Shown: positions 36,809 to 47,261, counted from the first letter of the stretch. The stretch is 51,618 nucleotides of DNA from Gammaproteobacteria bacterium (GCA_030739975.1 JASLYC010000039.1:1-51618), one strand, 5' to 3'. Numbers and translations are program-made. Notes: generated by a model not told the origin, from the letters alone.

Positions 36809-37864
36809 ATGAAATACAATACTGACAATCTACGGATTACCTCCAGTGCCTCCATAATGGCTCCTAATGAATTAATCGACAAATATCCTCTCAGCGAAAT
36901 CGGCTCTACAGGGGTATACAGATCAAGAGAAGTCATAAAAAACATTTTAAAAGGCAAGGACGACAGATTAATGGTTATTGTTGGTCCATGCTCAATACAC
37001 GATCCTGCAGCGGCTAGAGAGTACGCTGAGAAATTATCTTTAGTCAGAGAAGAACTGAAAAATGAGCTATTTATTGTTATGCGTGTATATTTTGAAAAAC
37101 CGCGTACAACTATTGGATGGAAGGGACTAATAAATGACCCAGATCTAGATGGAAGCTTTAACATCAACAAAGGTTTGGAGGTGTCTAGATCTTTATTGAT
37201 TGATTTAGTTAAATTACAAATGCCAATTGCAGTAGAGTACCTTGACCTTATTACCCCGCAGTACATTGCAGATATTATTTCTTGGGGCGCAATTGGGGCA
37301 AGAACCACAGAGAGTCAGTCGCACAGAGAATTGGCATCCGGACTTTCATGCCCTGTAGGCTTTAAAAATGGAACCGCAGGCTCTCTTGGGATAGCTATTG
37401 ACGCTATAAAATCCGCCAATAGCCAACACCACTTCCTTTCAGTCAACAAAGAGGGTGGCGCAAGTCATTACACATCAGCAGGCAATGAAACAGCACATAT
37501 AATCCTTCGTGGAGGCACTTCTGGCACTAATTATGATGAAAAGTCTATAGGACAGACTTGCGATAAGCTTGAGAGTGATGGCTTAATACCCAAGGTAATG
37601 GTTGACTTTTCTCATGCCAATAGCCAAAAAAAGTTTAAAAATCAATTACTGGTTGGAGAAGACATAGCGCAGCAAATTAAGTCTGGCTCTGAAAATATTT
37701 TTGGTGTTATGATAGAGTCCAATTTATTTGAAGGTAATCAGTCTGTTGACAGTTTAGATTCACTCAAATATGGTGTAAGTATAACCGACTCATGTTTGGG
37801 ATGGGATGACACCAAACCATTGCTAGAATTATTGGCAAGCGCGGTGAAAGAAAAAAATTCATAA
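36809..37864 (+). CDS. aroG: 3-deoxy-7-phosphoheptulonate synthase (DAHP synthase, AroG-type)
   Basis: This enzyme condenses phosphoenolpyruvate and erythrose 4-phosphate, the first step of the shikimate pathway. The 351-residue product is a class I alpha enzyme as in E. coli AroG/F/H: VGPCSIHDPAAAREYA (about 53-68), RVYFEKPRTTIGWKGLINDP (about 91-110), GARTTESQSHRELASGLSCPVGFKNGT, RGG and DFSHANSQKKF. Feedback type (Phe, Tyr or Trp) cannot be told here. It lies 11 bases after folE2, so both may be co-transcribed; the two supply the pterin and chorismate-derived halves of folate. Confidence 0.94.
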   Translation: MKYNTDNLRITSSASIMAPNELIDKYPLSEIGSTGVYRSREVIKNILKGKDDRLMVIVGPCSIHDPAAAREYAEKLSLVREELKNELFIVMRVYFEKPRTTIGWKGLINDPDLDGSFNINKGLEVSRSLLIDLVKLQMPIAVEYLDLITPQYIADIISWGAIGARTTESQSHRELASGLSCPVGFKNGTAGSLGIAIDAIKSANSQHHFLSVNKEGGASHYTSAGNETAHIILRGGTSGTNYDEKSIGQTCDKLESDGLIPKVMVDFSHANSQKKFKNQLLVGEDIAQQIKSGSENIFGVMIESNLFEGNQSVDSLDSLKYGVSITDSCLGWDDTKPLLELLASAVKEKNS

Positions 37865-38015
37865 ATTATTGATTTATATATATTTATTAGTGTCATTAAA
37901 TATAATCTTCAATACACTTTTATTTACCGAAAACATTAAACCAAAATACTAAAAAGTATCAAAATATAGCTATGTTTCGGGTACAATATTACCTTAATTA
38001 ATTCAACATTTTTAT

Positions 38016-40592
38016 ATGTCTGATAATAGTCAAGTAAGGCAACAAAACTTTCCCGTAGTTAGCATCGAAGAGGAGATGCGAGATTCCTATTTGGAATACG
38101 CAATGAGTGTTATCGTTGGTAGGGCATTGCCCGATGTAAGAGATGGACTTAAGCCAGTACATCGTAGAGTTTTGTATGCAATGGATGTGCTTGGTAATGA
38201 TTACAACAAGTCTTATAAAAAGTCAGCCAGAATTGTTGGTGATGTTATAGGTAAATATCATCCACATGGAGATACAGCGGTATACGACACAATAGTGCGT
38301 ATGGCGCAACCATTTTCTATGCGCAATATTCTTGTCGACGGTCAAGGAAACTTTGGTTCAATTGACGGTGACTCTGCTGCAGCAATGCGTTATACAGAGA
38401 TTCGTATGGCTAAGCTGTCACATGAGTTGTTAAGGGATTTAGAAAAAAATACTGTTGACTTTATTGAAAACTATGACGGATCTGAATCTGAACCATCCGT
38501 TTTGCCTTCTAGAGTTCCAAACTTGCTAGTAAATGGCTCATCTGGGATTGCCGTTGGTATGGCTACCAATATCCCTCCCCATAATCTAGGGGAAGTTATT
38601 GATGCATGCATAAAGGTTGTTGAAAATGACGAAGTTACAGTTGAAGAGTTATTGGAAATTATGCCTGGACCTGATTTTCCTACTGCAGGTATTATCAATG
38701 GTTCTGATGGCATCCGCCAAGCCTACGAGACCGGTAAAGGAAAAATATATTTACGCTCTGTATCACATATAGAGGGAGAAGATAAACAAAGTATCGTTGT
38801 AACAGAACTACCTTATCAGGTAAATAAAGCCAAACTTATTACCAAAATTGCTGAGCTAGTTAAAGACAAAAAGGTAGACGGCATAACCGGCCTAAGAGAT
38901 GAATCAGACAAAGACGGCATGAGAATGGTTGTCGAGCTAAGACGAGGCGAGGTCCCTGAAGTCATGCTAAACAACCTATACAAGCTCACTGAAATGCAAA
39001 CAGTGTTCGGTATAAACATGGTAGCGATTGATAAAGGAATACCAAAAATTATGAACGTTAAGGCTATTTTAGATGCCTTTATAGCTCATAGACGTGACGT
39101 AGTAACAAGGCGCTCTATTTTTGACTTAAACAAAGCCAGAAACCGTGCTCATATATTAGAAGGCCTCTCTGTCGCTCTTCATAATATTGACGAAATTATT
39201 GAATTAATAAAAGCTGCCCCAAATCCAACAAAGGCTAAAGAAGGCTTAATTGCAAGAACATGGAATGGCACAGTAATCAAAGAATTGATAGGCGATAGGG
39301 ATATGTCTTTGTTCAAGCCAGAAGATCTACCTGTTGAATTTGGTTTACAAAAGAATGGCGATTATCAACTATCAAATAAGCAGGCACAAGCTATCCTTGA
39401 TCTTAAATTACACCGCCTAACGGGCCTAGAAAAAGACAAAATCTTTGATGAATTTAATGAACTATTAGAAAAGATAAAGTATCTCCTAGATGTATTACAA
39501 GACCCAGAAAAATTAATGCAGGTGATTCATGACGAGCTTTGCGAGGTTCGTGATAATTTTGCTGACGGCAGACTTACAAAAATTCTAGAGAACAAGATTG
39601 ACCTTACACTTGAAGATTTGATAGCTGAAGAAGAAAGAGTTGTTACTCTTTCTCATGGGGGCTATGTTAAAGCACAATCTTTGGATGACTACAGATCTCA
39701 AAGGCGAGGAGGCAAGGGCAAAGCAGCAACCAAGATGAAGGATGAAGATTTTGTTGACCAGTTGTTTGTAGCTAACTCCCACGATACAGTTCTATGTTTC
39801 TCATCGACAGGTAAGGTGCATTGGCTTAAGGTGTACGAACTACCAATGGCATCAAGAACTGCAAGAGGAAAACCAATAATTAACCTATTGCCACTAGAAA
39901 AAGAGGAGTCAATAAATGCAATACTTCCAGTAAAAGATTTTACTGAAGATAAGTTTGTGTTTATGGTAACTAGTAGTGGCACATGCAAAAAAACATCTCT
40001 AACAAATTTCTCAAGGCCTAGGAAGGGTGGCATCATAGCAATTGATCTTAGGGATGGAGATAAATTGGTAGGGGTTGAAATTACCTCTGGTGAGCACGAC
40101 ATAATGCTTTTCTCAGCAAACGGTAAATCTATAAGGTTTAAGGAGTCAGATGTACGTTCTGTTGGTCGAACAGCTATTGGTGTAAGGGGCATTAGGCTTG
40201 CAGAAAAAGACGAGGTTGTATCTCTAATCGTTGCAAACCAAGATAGCCCTATACTAACTACAACAGAGAAGGGTTATGGCAAACGTACAGATTTAGATGA
40301 ATACAGAGCTCAAGCTAGAGGTGGTTCTGGCGTGATATCAATCAAAACTTCTGACCGCAATGGCAAGGTTGTCGGCGCTATACAAGTAACCGATGAGGAC
40401 GAGATGATGCTTATATCAAACAGAGGAACACTAGTAAGAGCTAGAGCTGTTGATGTTTCTATTATTGGTAGAAACACACAAGGTGTTACCCTTATCAACA
40501 TAGCAAAAAACGAAAAGTTAGTCTCGGTAGCCAAGATAGCTGAATCGGACGATGAATCTGATAACAACTCAGATATGGAAGCTGAATCTTAA
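38016..40592 (+). CDS. gyrA: DNA gyrase subunit A GyrA
   Basis: GyrA is the DNA-cleaving subunit of gyrase, which adds negative supercoils. It has 858 residues. The active Tyr is Tyr126 in AAAMRYTE. The quinolone region [11 protein letters not shown] has Thr87 at the E. coli Ser83 position and Asp91 at Asp87. The GyrA box QRRGGKG (562-568) proves gyrase rather than topoisomerase IV, and the C-terminal propeller follows. The tail is acidic ([15 protein letters not shown]). A TACAAT (37982-37987) before the gene is a possible -10. Confidence 0.97.
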   Translation: MSDNSQVRQQNFPVVSIEEEMRDSYLEYAMSVIVGRALPDVRDGLKPVHRRVLYAMDVLGNDYNKSYKKSARIVGDVIGKYHPHGDTAVYDTIVRMAQPFSMRNILVDGQGNFGSIDGDSAAAMRYTEIRMAKLSHELLRDLEKNTVDFIENYDGSESEPSVLPSRVPNLLVNGSSGIAVGMATNIPPHNLGEVIDACIKVVENDEVTVEELLEIMPGPDFPTAGIINGSDGIRQAYETGKGKIYLRSVSHIEGEDKQSIVVTELPYQVNKAKLITKIAELVKDKKVDGITGLRDESDKDGMRMVVELRRGEVPEVMLNNLYKLTEMQTVFGINMVAIDKGIPKIMNVKAILDAFIAHRRDVVTRRSIFDLNKARNRAHILEGLSVALHNIDEIIELIKAAPNPTKAKEGLIARTWNGTVIKELIGDRDMSLFKPEDLPVEFGLQKNGDYQLSNKQAQAILDLKLHRLTGLEKDKIFDEFNELLEKIKYLLDVLQDPEKLMQVIHDELCEVRDNFADGRLTKILENKIDLTLEDLIAEEERVVTLSHGGYVKAQSLDDYRSQRRGGKGKAATKMKDEDFVDQLFVANSHDTVLCFSSTGKVHWLKVYELPMASRTARGKPIINLLPLEKEESINAILPVKDFTEDKFVFMVTSSGTCKKTSLTNFSRPRKGGIIAIDLRDGDKLVGVEITSGEHDIMLFSANGKSIRFKESDVRSVGRTAIGVRGIRLAEKDEVVSLIVANQDSPILTTTEKGYGKRTDLDEYRAQARGGSGVISIKTSDRNGKVVGAIQVTDEDEMMLISNRGTLVRARAVDVSIIGRNTQGVTLINIAKNEKLVSVAKIAESDDESDNNSDMEAES

Positions 40593-40766
40593 ATAAACTT
40601 TTTTCTACTGTTTATAAATTATTTTCGACTTTAAATTGCTAATAATTAAATTAGGATTTAACTAACTACGCACGATATTAGTTTAGATTTATTAAATATA
40701 TGTTTAATATTTTATTAATTAAACGTGTTGTATTATGTAAATTATTAAACACAATAAGTTTTCTTT

Positions 40767-40775
40767 TGCTATAAT
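40767..40775 (+). promoter_or_regulatory. extended -10 promoter for the proXWV operon
   Basis: TGCTATAAT is a perfect extended -10 (TGnTATAAT) about 89 bases before proX. The rest of this 271-base gap after gyrA is AT-rich with no gene or clear terminator. A strong AGGAG ribosome site precedes the proX start. Confidence 0.55.
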
Positions 40776-40863
40776 CAAATTTCAGTTTGACCATCTTGGG
40801 ATAAATAACAAATACATTCTCATGAGTGGTTACCTGTTTTTTTAATCAAAGGAGAAGAGTTTT

Positions 40864-41883
40864 ATGAAAATTAATATTATTAAAAAGTTTGCCATTATTA
40901 TTGCAGGCTTTGGCATGTTAAGTTCTGCTTCACAGGCAGACTGTGGGAAGGTACAGATAGCTGATATGAATTGGGCTTCTGCAGCGATGCTTGCCAATAT
41001 AGATAAAGCAGTATTGACCGCAATGGGATGTGAGGTTGAGATGGTTGCAGGCTCCACTATGCCAACATTTACATCAATGAATGAAAAAGACTCTCCAGAT
41101 GTAGCTCCAGAGTTATGGGCTAACGCAGTATCTGACTTACTAGATGAGGCTGTTGATACTGGAAGGTTGTTCATTGGTAACGCAGCACCAATAACTGGTT
41201 TAGGTGAAGGTTGGTGGGTATTACCTCATACATTGGACGCACACCCAGAACTTAAGACTGTTCTAGATGTGATAGAGAGACCAGACCTTTTTCCAGACAA
41301 AGAAGACCCATCTAAGGGCGCATTTGTTGGTTGTCCAGCAGGTTGGGGTTGTCAACTAAGTAGTGCATCATTATTTCAGGCTTTCGATATGGAAGCTAAG
41401 GGTTGGAAGCTAGTAGATCCAGGTTCTGCTGCAGGTCTTGATGGTTCAGTAGCTAAAGCTTCTGAGCAGGGTGAGAACTGGTTCGGATATTACTGGAACC
41501 CTACATCATTAGTTGGAAAGTATAACCTTCAATATATGGACTACGGTGTTCCTTATGCTGGTGACGATAACTGGAATGGCTGTATATCTCTAGGTCCAGA
41601 AGCTTGTGCTGCGGCGGGTAACGTGCCTCAGCCTAGTGCATGGGTTACTTCGCGTGTTAATACAGTAATAAGCAAGAACTTAGAGAAGAATGGTAGCACT
41701 GAAGTGATGAATTATTTTAAAGCACGCACTATTCCTGGTACTGCTTTGAATGCTGAACTTGTTTGGGCAGAAGAAAATAATGGTACCGGCGCTGATGCTG
41801 CTCTTCATTTCCTTTCAACAAGTGACCTTTGGAAATCTTGGGTTAGCGCAGATGTAGCTGCTGCAGTTGAAGCTGCATTGTAG
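40864..41883 (+). CDS. proX: glycine betaine/proline ABC transporter substrate-binding protein
   Basis: The periplasmic solute-binding subunit has 339 residues. A signal peptide ends at ASQA (about 23), followed by DCGKVQIADMNWASAAMLAN, the OpuAC-type start. Trp and Tyr residues for caging quaternary amines recur (NWASA, GWWVLPH, YYWNPTSL, WNG). LSSASLFQAFD and the C-terminal LSTSDLWKSWV segment fit OpuAC domains. It is the first gene of proX-proW-proV. A hairpin after its stop would raise its level over the permease. Glycine betaine is the likely ligand; choline or proline betaine is possible. Confidence 0.9.
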   Translation: MKINIIKKFAIIIAGFGMLSSASQADCGKVQIADMNWASAAMLANIDKAVLTAMGCEVEMVAGSTMPTFTSMNEKDSPDVAPELWANAVSDLLDEAVDTGRLFIGNAAPITGLGEGWWVLPHTLDAHPELKTVLDVIERPDLFPDKEDPSKGAFVGCPAGWGCQLSSASLFQAFDMEAKGWKLVDPGSAAGLDGSVAKASEQGENWFGYYWNPTSLVGKYNLQYMDYGVPYAGDDNWNGCISLGPEACAAAGNVPQPSAWVTSRVNTVISKNLEKNGSTEVMNYFKARTIPGTALNAELVWAEENNGTGADAALHFLSTSDLWKSWVSADVAAAVEAAL

Positions 41884-41918
41884 GTTTATCTTATAATATA
41901 GTTTCAGATTTTACATAT

Positions 41919-41957
41919 GCCCGCTATATGTTGTCTATATATAGCGGGCAATTTTTG
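41919..41957 (+). terminator. hairpin (partial terminator) between proX and proW
   Basis: GCCCGCTATAT (41919-41929) pairs perfectly with ATATAGCGGGC (41939-41949) around a 9-base loop, followed by AATTTTTG. The GC-rich base and short T run suit a leaky terminator or 3' stabilising hairpin for proX, a common arrangement after binding-protein genes. Confidence 0.75.
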
Positions 41958-41979
41958 TAGCATTTGAGAGATAAAATTA

Positions 41980-44145
41980 ATGGCCACAAGATCAATACCT
42001 AAGTTAGATATTTTTGAATGCTTGCCTTCAGCTACTGAGATAGCTCAAAGGAGAGTTGTCGGTAGAGATTTAGACTTCATTCAAAATATGATAGAAAGGG
42101 CAGATGCCCTAACAATTCAGGCACAGAATGCAACTGACTATATGCAATTGTCAAAGGTTATTGATAATTTTTCTAAGCTTGCCTCACGTGCAGAAGAAAA
42201 GGCACAAAAGCTAAAAGAATTCGCAGACGAGTCTAATCCATTGACAGATGTAAATAATACTTCTGAATTGATAGAAAAGGTTAGGCTACTTTCGCAAGCC
42301 ATTGAGCCACAAATTTCAAACTTAAAGTCTCAGTTTGAATCGAGTGTAAAAACTCAATTAGAAGAGCTAAATAGTAGTATTGATTATTTAACCTCTGGTG
42401 TAAACTCGGCATCATCTGCCGGCGATGTTATTGCCTTATTTGAGCCAATACAGGAAACCTCAAAAGAGATTATTAAGAATGCCAAGGTGCTTAATTCTGA
42501 TCCTAATTCAGGAGCCCTTATAGAAAAATTAAACGACTTATCGAGTCTATATCAAGACAAGGCAGAAATTTATTCCGATGCTTATATGTCAGATGCAGTA
42601 GGTCAAATGGGTTCAATTCAACAACAAATATCGCAGTTAATTAACAATGTTGATTCATTAAATTCGGCAGAAGCAGTGAACTCCCATTTAACAAAACTAG
42701 AGGACCTTTCAAGAACTATAACTTCTGCAGCTGGGGAACTAAACACCTCTTCTGGCTCTGAAAATATTGTAATAAATATAAATGAACTAAGCATACTGAC
42801 TCATAGCAAGATAGCAAATATGATTGATGGTGCAAAAATTTTAAAAAAATTAGAGCCACTTAAAGAAAAACCTGATGAACTTGTAAGGGCAGTAAAGGAG
42901 GCCTCTCTAAGATATGAGGTAGAGGTTGTTGAAGAGCAACTAATGCCTTTGGTAAATAACTACAATGACTTAATAGCTAAAGTTAATGAATTAACTATAA
43001 GTTTTCAAGCTAACGGCTATAGCGAAATTTCAATGGGAGCCATTAACAAGATAGACAGGACAATATCTAGAATAGATGTTCGTTATAAAATGGCTGATTC
43101 TACTGATCCAGCATCACTGTCAGAAGGAATTAACGTACTTGTAAGTAATGCTGAAGATAAGTTTGATTCAGTTCAATCTATAGATCCAGATGCACAGCTA
43201 AATCTGGTAAATAGCTTAACTAGCCAAGTAAATAGCGCTGCAGAATCTTCAGATATTTCACTGTTTTTTACCAACACAGTTTCTATTTCTAGAGATGTAA
43301 TGATGAACTCTAGAGGCTGTGTAGACTCTGCATTTAAAGACTTTACTAGAGAGTTTGGAAACAATATTGAATCATTCTTTGATCCATTGCTAGGTTTTTT
43401 AGCAGGGTTTGAACAGCTTATGTTAGTAACACCATGGCCAGTTTTCTTGTTGGTTACAGGAGCTTTGGCTTGGATTGGGTCTAGAAGTTATAAGGTCACA
43501 ATTGGAACTTCTATGGCCTTCTTTGCGATAGGTTTTTTAGATATGTGGGAGCCAATGCTTTCAACAGTAACGATGATTTCTGCAGCTACATTACTTTGTT
43601 TGGCGTTAGGGATACCTTTAGGTGTATGGATGTCTCAGTCTAGAAGGGTTCAAGCTTTGATTACTCCAGTATTAGATATAATGCAAACTATCCCGTCATT
43701 TGTTTATTTGATTCCTGTTGTGATGCTGCTAGGTATTGGTAAAGTGCCCGGATTAATAGCGGTTTGTATTTACGCTATGCCGCCTATAGTAAGACTCACA
43801 AACCTTGGTATCCGTCTTGTAGATAAGGAGGCGATGGAGGCAGCCGATGCTTTTGGTGCTACATATAAGCAGAGGCTTTTTTCGGTTCAAATACCTTTAG
43901 CTCTGCCAAATATTTTTGCAGGCGTCAATCAAACAATTATGATGGCATTGGCGATGGTGGTTATTGCATCAATGATTGGAGTTGCTGGTTTAGGTTTACC
44001 AGTACTTCAGGCAGTACAGAATCAGTATTTATCCTTAGGTGTTTTAAACGGATTAGCCATTGTTGCCTTGGCAATTATTTTTGACAGGGTTTCTCAAGCT
44101 TTTGGAACAAGGATTCAGAAACACCGTTCTGGGGATGTATTATGA
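41980..44145 (+). CDS. proW: glycine betaine ABC transporter permease ProW with very long N-terminal extension
   Basis: The C-terminal part (about 455-721) is a standard ProW/OpuAB permease: LALGIPLGVWM, PVLDIMQTIPSFVYLIPVVMLLGIGKVPGL and the ATPase-coupling EAMEAADAFGATYKQRL (617-633) with IPLALPNI. Ahead of it lie about 450 residues with no predicted membrane segment, highly helical and acidic. They contain weak repeats beginning LTIQAQNA (44), LTSGVNSA (137), INNVDSLNSA (221) and LTSQVNSA (413). Usual ProW proteins have a tail of only 50-100 residues there. Codon use looks like its neighbours and no frame break separates the parts. The start of the next gene, proV, overlaps its end by 4 bases. 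Confidence 0.9.
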   Translation: MATRSIPKLDIFECLPSATEIAQRRVVGRDLDFIQNMIERADALTIQAQNATDYMQLSKVIDNFSKLASRAEEKAQKLKEFADESNPLTDVNNTSELIEKVRLLSQAIEPQISNLKSQFESSVKTQLEELNSSIDYLTSGVNSASSAGDVIALFEPIQETSKEIIKNAKVLNSDPNSGALIEKLNDLSSLYQDKAEIYSDAYMSDAVGQMGSIQQQISQLINNVDSLNSAEAVNSHLTKLEDLSRTITSAAGELNTSSGSENIVININELSILTHSKIANMIDGAKILKKLEPLKEKPDELVRAVKEASLRYEVEVVEEQLMPLVNNYNDLIAKVNELTISFQANGYSEISMGAINKIDRTISRIDVRYKMADSTDPASLSEGINVLVSNAEDKFDSVQSIDPDAQLNLVNSLTSQVNSAAESSDISLFFTNTVSISRDVMMNSRGCVDSAFKDFTREFGNNIESFFDPLLGFLAGFEQLMLVTPWPVFLLVTGALAWIGSRSYKVTIGTSMAFFAIGFLDMWEPMLSTVTMISAATLLCLALGIPLGVWMSQSRRVQALITPVLDIMQTIPSFVYLIPVVMLLGIGKVPGLIAVCIYAMPPIVRLTNLGIRLVDKEAMEAADAFGATYKQRLFSVQIPLALPNIFAGVNQTIMMALAMVVIASMIGVAGLGLPVLQAVQNQYLSLGVLNGLAIVALAIIFDRVSQAFGTRIQKHRSGDVL

Positions 44146-45185
44146 CGGAAGATATTAAAATTAAAATTTCAAATTTAACCAAAATTTTTGGTCCCAAAGC
44201 TCAATCTATGGTCAAACATGTTGAGAACGGTATGGGTAAGGAGGAGCTACTAAAAGAACATAGGCATGTTCTTGGATTAAACCAAATTAACTTAGACCTA
44301 ACAAACAAGAATATAGAAGTAATTATGGGTCTTTCTGGTTCAGGTAAATCTACTCTCATTCGAAACGTTAATCGTTTAATTGAGCCAACCTCTGGATCAA
44401 TAGTTATTGACGGCGAGGATCTTACAAAAATGAATAAAGAGCAGTTGAGAAGTTTTAGACAAAGAAAGACTGCTATGGTTTTTCAGAGCTTTGCTCTTTT
44501 GCCACACAAGACCGTAATGGATAATGTGTGTTTTGGAATATATCTTCAAGGAGTTACTGGTGAAGAGTCACATACACGTGCAAAAAAATGGATTGACAGA
44601 GTTGGTTTGACAGGATATGAGGACCGCTACCCTTCACAGCTTTCTGGCGGTATGCAGCAGAGGGTTGGTCTGGCAAGGGCACTCACTAGTGACACTGAAA
44701 TATTGATGATGGATGAGGCCTTTAGTGCTCTTGATCCATTAATCCGTAGCGACATGCAAGATTTATTATTGCAATTACAAGAGGAGCTACACAAAACAAT
44801 TGTTTTTATTACTCATGATCTTGACGAAGCTTTAAAAATTGGCGACAAGATTGCAATACTGAATAATGGTCAACTTGTCCAGCACGGAACCTCTCAAGAG
44901 ATATTGATGACACCTGCAGATGAATATGTTAAAGATTTTGTAAAGAAAGTTAACAGGTCCCATGTGCTTCATGCTGAATCAGTAATGACAGATTCAAAGC
45001 CTGAAAAGATTGAGTCAGCTGTAAAGGTCAATAAAAATGATACTATAGACAATGTTTTATGTGAAATTTTACGTACAAATTCCGAGTGCGCTATAGTAGT
45101 CAATAGTGGAGGATCTGAAGTAGGATACATTAACAAAAAAGACATAGCTAACGTTGTAAAGCCTTTGGTTGATGAGGCAGCCTAA
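44142..45185 (+). CDS. proV: glycine betaine ABC transporter ATPase ProV
   Basis: The ATPase of the importer has 347 residues. Walker A is GLSGSGKST (about 64-72), Q-loop MVFQSFALLPH (about 114-124), signature LSGGMQQR (about 168-175) and Walker B ILMMDEAFSALDP (about 188-200). The residues before Walker A with the KEELLKEHRHVLGL segment are typical of ProV/OpuAA. The C-terminus (about 285-345) resembles a single reduced CBS unit, possibly sensing ionic strength as in OpuA. It overlaps proW by four bases and ends the operon. Confidence 0.94.
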   Translation: MTEDIKIKISNLTKIFGPKAQSMVKHVENGMGKEELLKEHRHVLGLNQINLDLTNKNIEVIMGLSGSGKSTLIRNVNRLIEPTSGSIVIDGEDLTKMNKEQLRSFRQRKTAMVFQSFALLPHKTVMDNVCFGIYLQGVTGEESHTRAKKWIDRVGLTGYEDRYPSQLSGGMQQRVGLARALTSDTEILMMDEAFSALDPLIRSDMQDLLLQLQEELHKTIVFITHDLDEALKIGDKIAILNNGQLVQHGTSQEILMTPADEYVKDFVKKVNRSHVLHAESVMTDSKPEKIESAVKVNKNDTIDNVLCEILRTNSECAIVVNSGGSEVGYINKKDIANVVKPLVDEAA

Positions 45186-45231
45186 AACAACGCAGTTTTA
45201 TTGTCTGCAGTATCAATAATAATATCAAAGG

Positions 45232-46800
45232 TCAGTGCTCGCGGGTAGCGCTAAAGGTTAAATTTGGATGTCTCTCAAGGGTTAATTGAAGGTTAACTGT
45301 GGATGGAGCTAAATAGGCCAACTTGCCAGCACTATCGATAGCAATATTGTTACCAGACTTTGCCTTTAGTTGGTCAATGTCTTTGTCCCCTCCAGTTACC
45401 CAGCGAGCTGTCGCGATACCTATAGTTTCAAAATGACAGTCAACTCCGTATTCATATTTAAGTCTATGAGCAACAACGTCGAACTGTAAGACTCCTACAG
45501 CCCCTAATATTTGAGAACTATTTGAGATTGGTCTAAATACTTGTGTTGCACCTTCTTCTGAGAGCTGATCTAAACCTTTCTGTAGTGCTTTTGCCTTTAG
45601 TGGGTCTTTTAGTTGCGCTCTACGGAAAAGTTCAGGCGCAAAGTTTGGGATTCCTTGAAACGATAACTTCTCTCCCTGAGTAAAAGTATCTCCAATACTT
45701 ATACCGCCATGATTATGAATACCAATAACATCTCCAGCATGGGCAACCTCGGCTGAACTTCTCTCTCTTGACATAAATGTAACAGCATTTGAAATTTTTA
45801 TCTGTTTCCCGGTGCTGACTTGTAACACCTTCATGCCTTTGTTGTATTGGCCGCTTACTATACGCATAAAGGCCAGACGGTCATGGTGCTTTGGATCCAT
45901 ATTGGCCTGAATTTTAAACACAAATCCAGTTAACTTGTTTTCGTTTGGCTTCACCTCTCTTAGGTCAGACTCCCTGCCTCCAGGTTTTGGCGCATATTCA
46001 GTAAAACCATCCAACAAATTTTGAATACCAAAGTTGTTAATAGCAGAGCCAAAAAATACCGGCGTTTGTTTTCCAGAAAGGAATTCATCCAAACTAAATG
46101 GAGCTGTCGTGCCCTGTATTAAGTCCACCTCTTCTCTAACGTTGTTAGCTAATTCTGAACCCAACAGTTCATCGAGTTCAGGGTTATTAATTCCATCTAT
46201 TGTTATATTTTCACCTATCTCGGAGTTTTTTCCGGATTCATAAATATATACTCTGTCTTCGAGTAAATGAACCACACCTTTGAATTCTTTACCCATCCCT
46301 ATAGGCCATGTTATCGGTGAGCATTCAATTTTTAGTACCGACTCCACTTCGTCAAGTAGGTCTATTGGCTCCTTTCCTTCTCTATCAAGCTTGTTGATAA
46401 ATGTAAGTATCGGTGTATCACGAAGCCGACAAACCTCCATCAACTTAATTGTTCTCATCTCTACACCTTTGGCTACATCAATTACCATCAAAGCAGAATC
46501 TACAGCGGTTAAGGTTCTATATGTATCTTCTGAAAAGTCCTCGTGACCTGGAGTATCAAGCAGGTTGATAACGTGATTATCATATGAGAACTGCATAATA
46601 GAAGAGGTAATAGATATTCCTCTCTCTTTTTCCATCTCCATCCAGTCAGATGTTGCATGAGAACTGGCTTTTCGTGCCTTTACACTACCGGCTACTTTTA
46701 TAGCGCCAGCATACAACAGTAGCTTTTCAGTGACAGTGGTTTTGCCTGCATCTGGATGGGATATAATCGCAAAAGTGCGACGCCTAGAAACTTCGCTCAT
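45232..46800 (-). CDS. prfC: peptide chain release factor 3 (RF3)
   Basis: RF3 is the GTPase that recycles RF1 and RF2 from the ribosome. The 522 residues match the family. It shows the G1 loop SHPDAGKTT (14-22), the G2/RGISI region [13 protein letters not shown]3 [17 protein letters not shown]4 [10 protein letters not shown] and the later RF3 segments [14 protein letters not shown] and [12 protein letters not shown]. It differs from EF-G by lacking domains IV/V. The deaminase gene lies 9 bases upstream on the same strand. Convergent with proV across 46 bases. Confidence 0.96.
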   Translation of the reverse strand: MSEVSRRRTFAIISHPDAGKTTVTEKLLLYAGAIKVAGSVKARKASSHATSDWMEMEKERGISITSSIMQFSYDNHVINLLDTPGHEDFSEDTYRTLTAVDSALMVIDVAKGVEMRTIKLMEVCRLRDTPILTFINKLDREGKEPIDLLDEVESVLKIECSPITWPIGMGKEFKGVVHLLEDRVYIYESGKNSEIGENITIDGINNPELDELLGSELANNVREEVDLIQGTTAPFSLDEFLSGKQTPVFFGSAINNFGIQNLLDGFTEYAPKPGGRESDLREVKPNENKLTGFVFKIQANMDPKHHDRLAFMRIVSGQYNKGMKVLQVSTGKQIKISNAVTFMSRERSSAEVAHAGDVIGIHNHGGISIGDTFTQGEKLSFQGIPNFAPELFRRAQLKDPLKAKALQKGLDQLSEEGATQVFRPISNSSQILGAVGVLQFDVVAHRLKYEYGVDCHFETIGIATARWVTGGDKDIDQLKAKSGNNIAIDSAGKLAYLAPSTVNLQLTLERHPNLTFSATREH

Positions 46801-46809
46801 GTGCCAAAT

Positions 46810-47259
46810 TTACTGTTTTATTTCTAGCTCTACGCCAGCCTCATCAAACAATTCCCGAGATAGCTTGACACTTTCATTCCAATTTTCTAGCTCTTTTGAC
46901 TTTTCAATTACAACCCTTTTGATTCCCACTTGGATAATTCCTTTAGCACACTCTGAGCAGATTGGTAAGCCATATATATAGAGCGTTGCACCATCTAGAG
47001 AGGTGCCAGAATAGGTGGCATTATATATAGCGTTCATTTCGGCATGAACTACAAATTTATATTTAGTTTCCCTGTTGTTGTACCTTTCTGCTAAGTCATT
47101 AATGCCCCTAGGGAAGCCGTTAAATCCTTGCGAAAGAACTTCCTTCTTTGCTCCAACAGTTACCGCGCCCACTTGCGAAGAAGGGTCCTTTGACCATGTC
47201 GCAACTTCTTTTGCAAGCGATAAGTATCTATTGTCCCATTTACTTAGCTTTGTAGTCAT
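46810..47259 (-). CDS. cytidine/deoxycytidylate deaminase family protein
   Basis: A 149-residue zinc deaminase of the dCMP deaminase type. The zinc and catalytic site is H72-A-E74 in VVHAEMNAIYNA plus Cys101 and Cys104 in GLPICSECAKGIIQVG. The first part GFNGFPRGINDLAERYNNRETKY binds nucleotide in dCMP deaminases. GLPICSEC is used in place of the more common PCxxC after T. The gene lies between mraY and prfC on the same strand. Its substrate may be dCMP, but a tRNA or free-base activity cannot be ruled out. Confidence 0.88.
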   Translation of the reverse strand: MTTKLSKWDNRYLSLAKEVATWSKDPSSQVGAVTVGAKKEVLSQGFNGFPRGINDLAERYNNRETKYKFVVHAEMNAIYNATYSGTSLDGATLYIYGLPICSECAKGIIQVGIKRVVIEKSKELENWNESVKLSRELFDEAGVELEIKQ

Positions 47260-47261
47260 AT

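Noticed and set aside
36631-37308. Long open frame of 225 codons on the minus strand across folE2 and aroG
   Set aside because: It lies opposite two clear enzymes, its product has no recognisable motif, and its composition is that of an antisense shadow.
37946-37959. ATACT-AAAA-AGTAT palindrome upstream of gyrA
   Set aside because: Five-base AT-rich arms are expected by chance at this base composition.
39698-40192. Open frame of 164 codons on the minus strand within gyrA
   Set aside because: Fully inside the gyrA C-terminal propeller coding region; no motif and no ribosome site.
45186-45231. Terminator between the convergent proV and prfC genes
   Set aside because: Only a 4-base GCAG/CTGC pairing is seen, with no T run on either strand.
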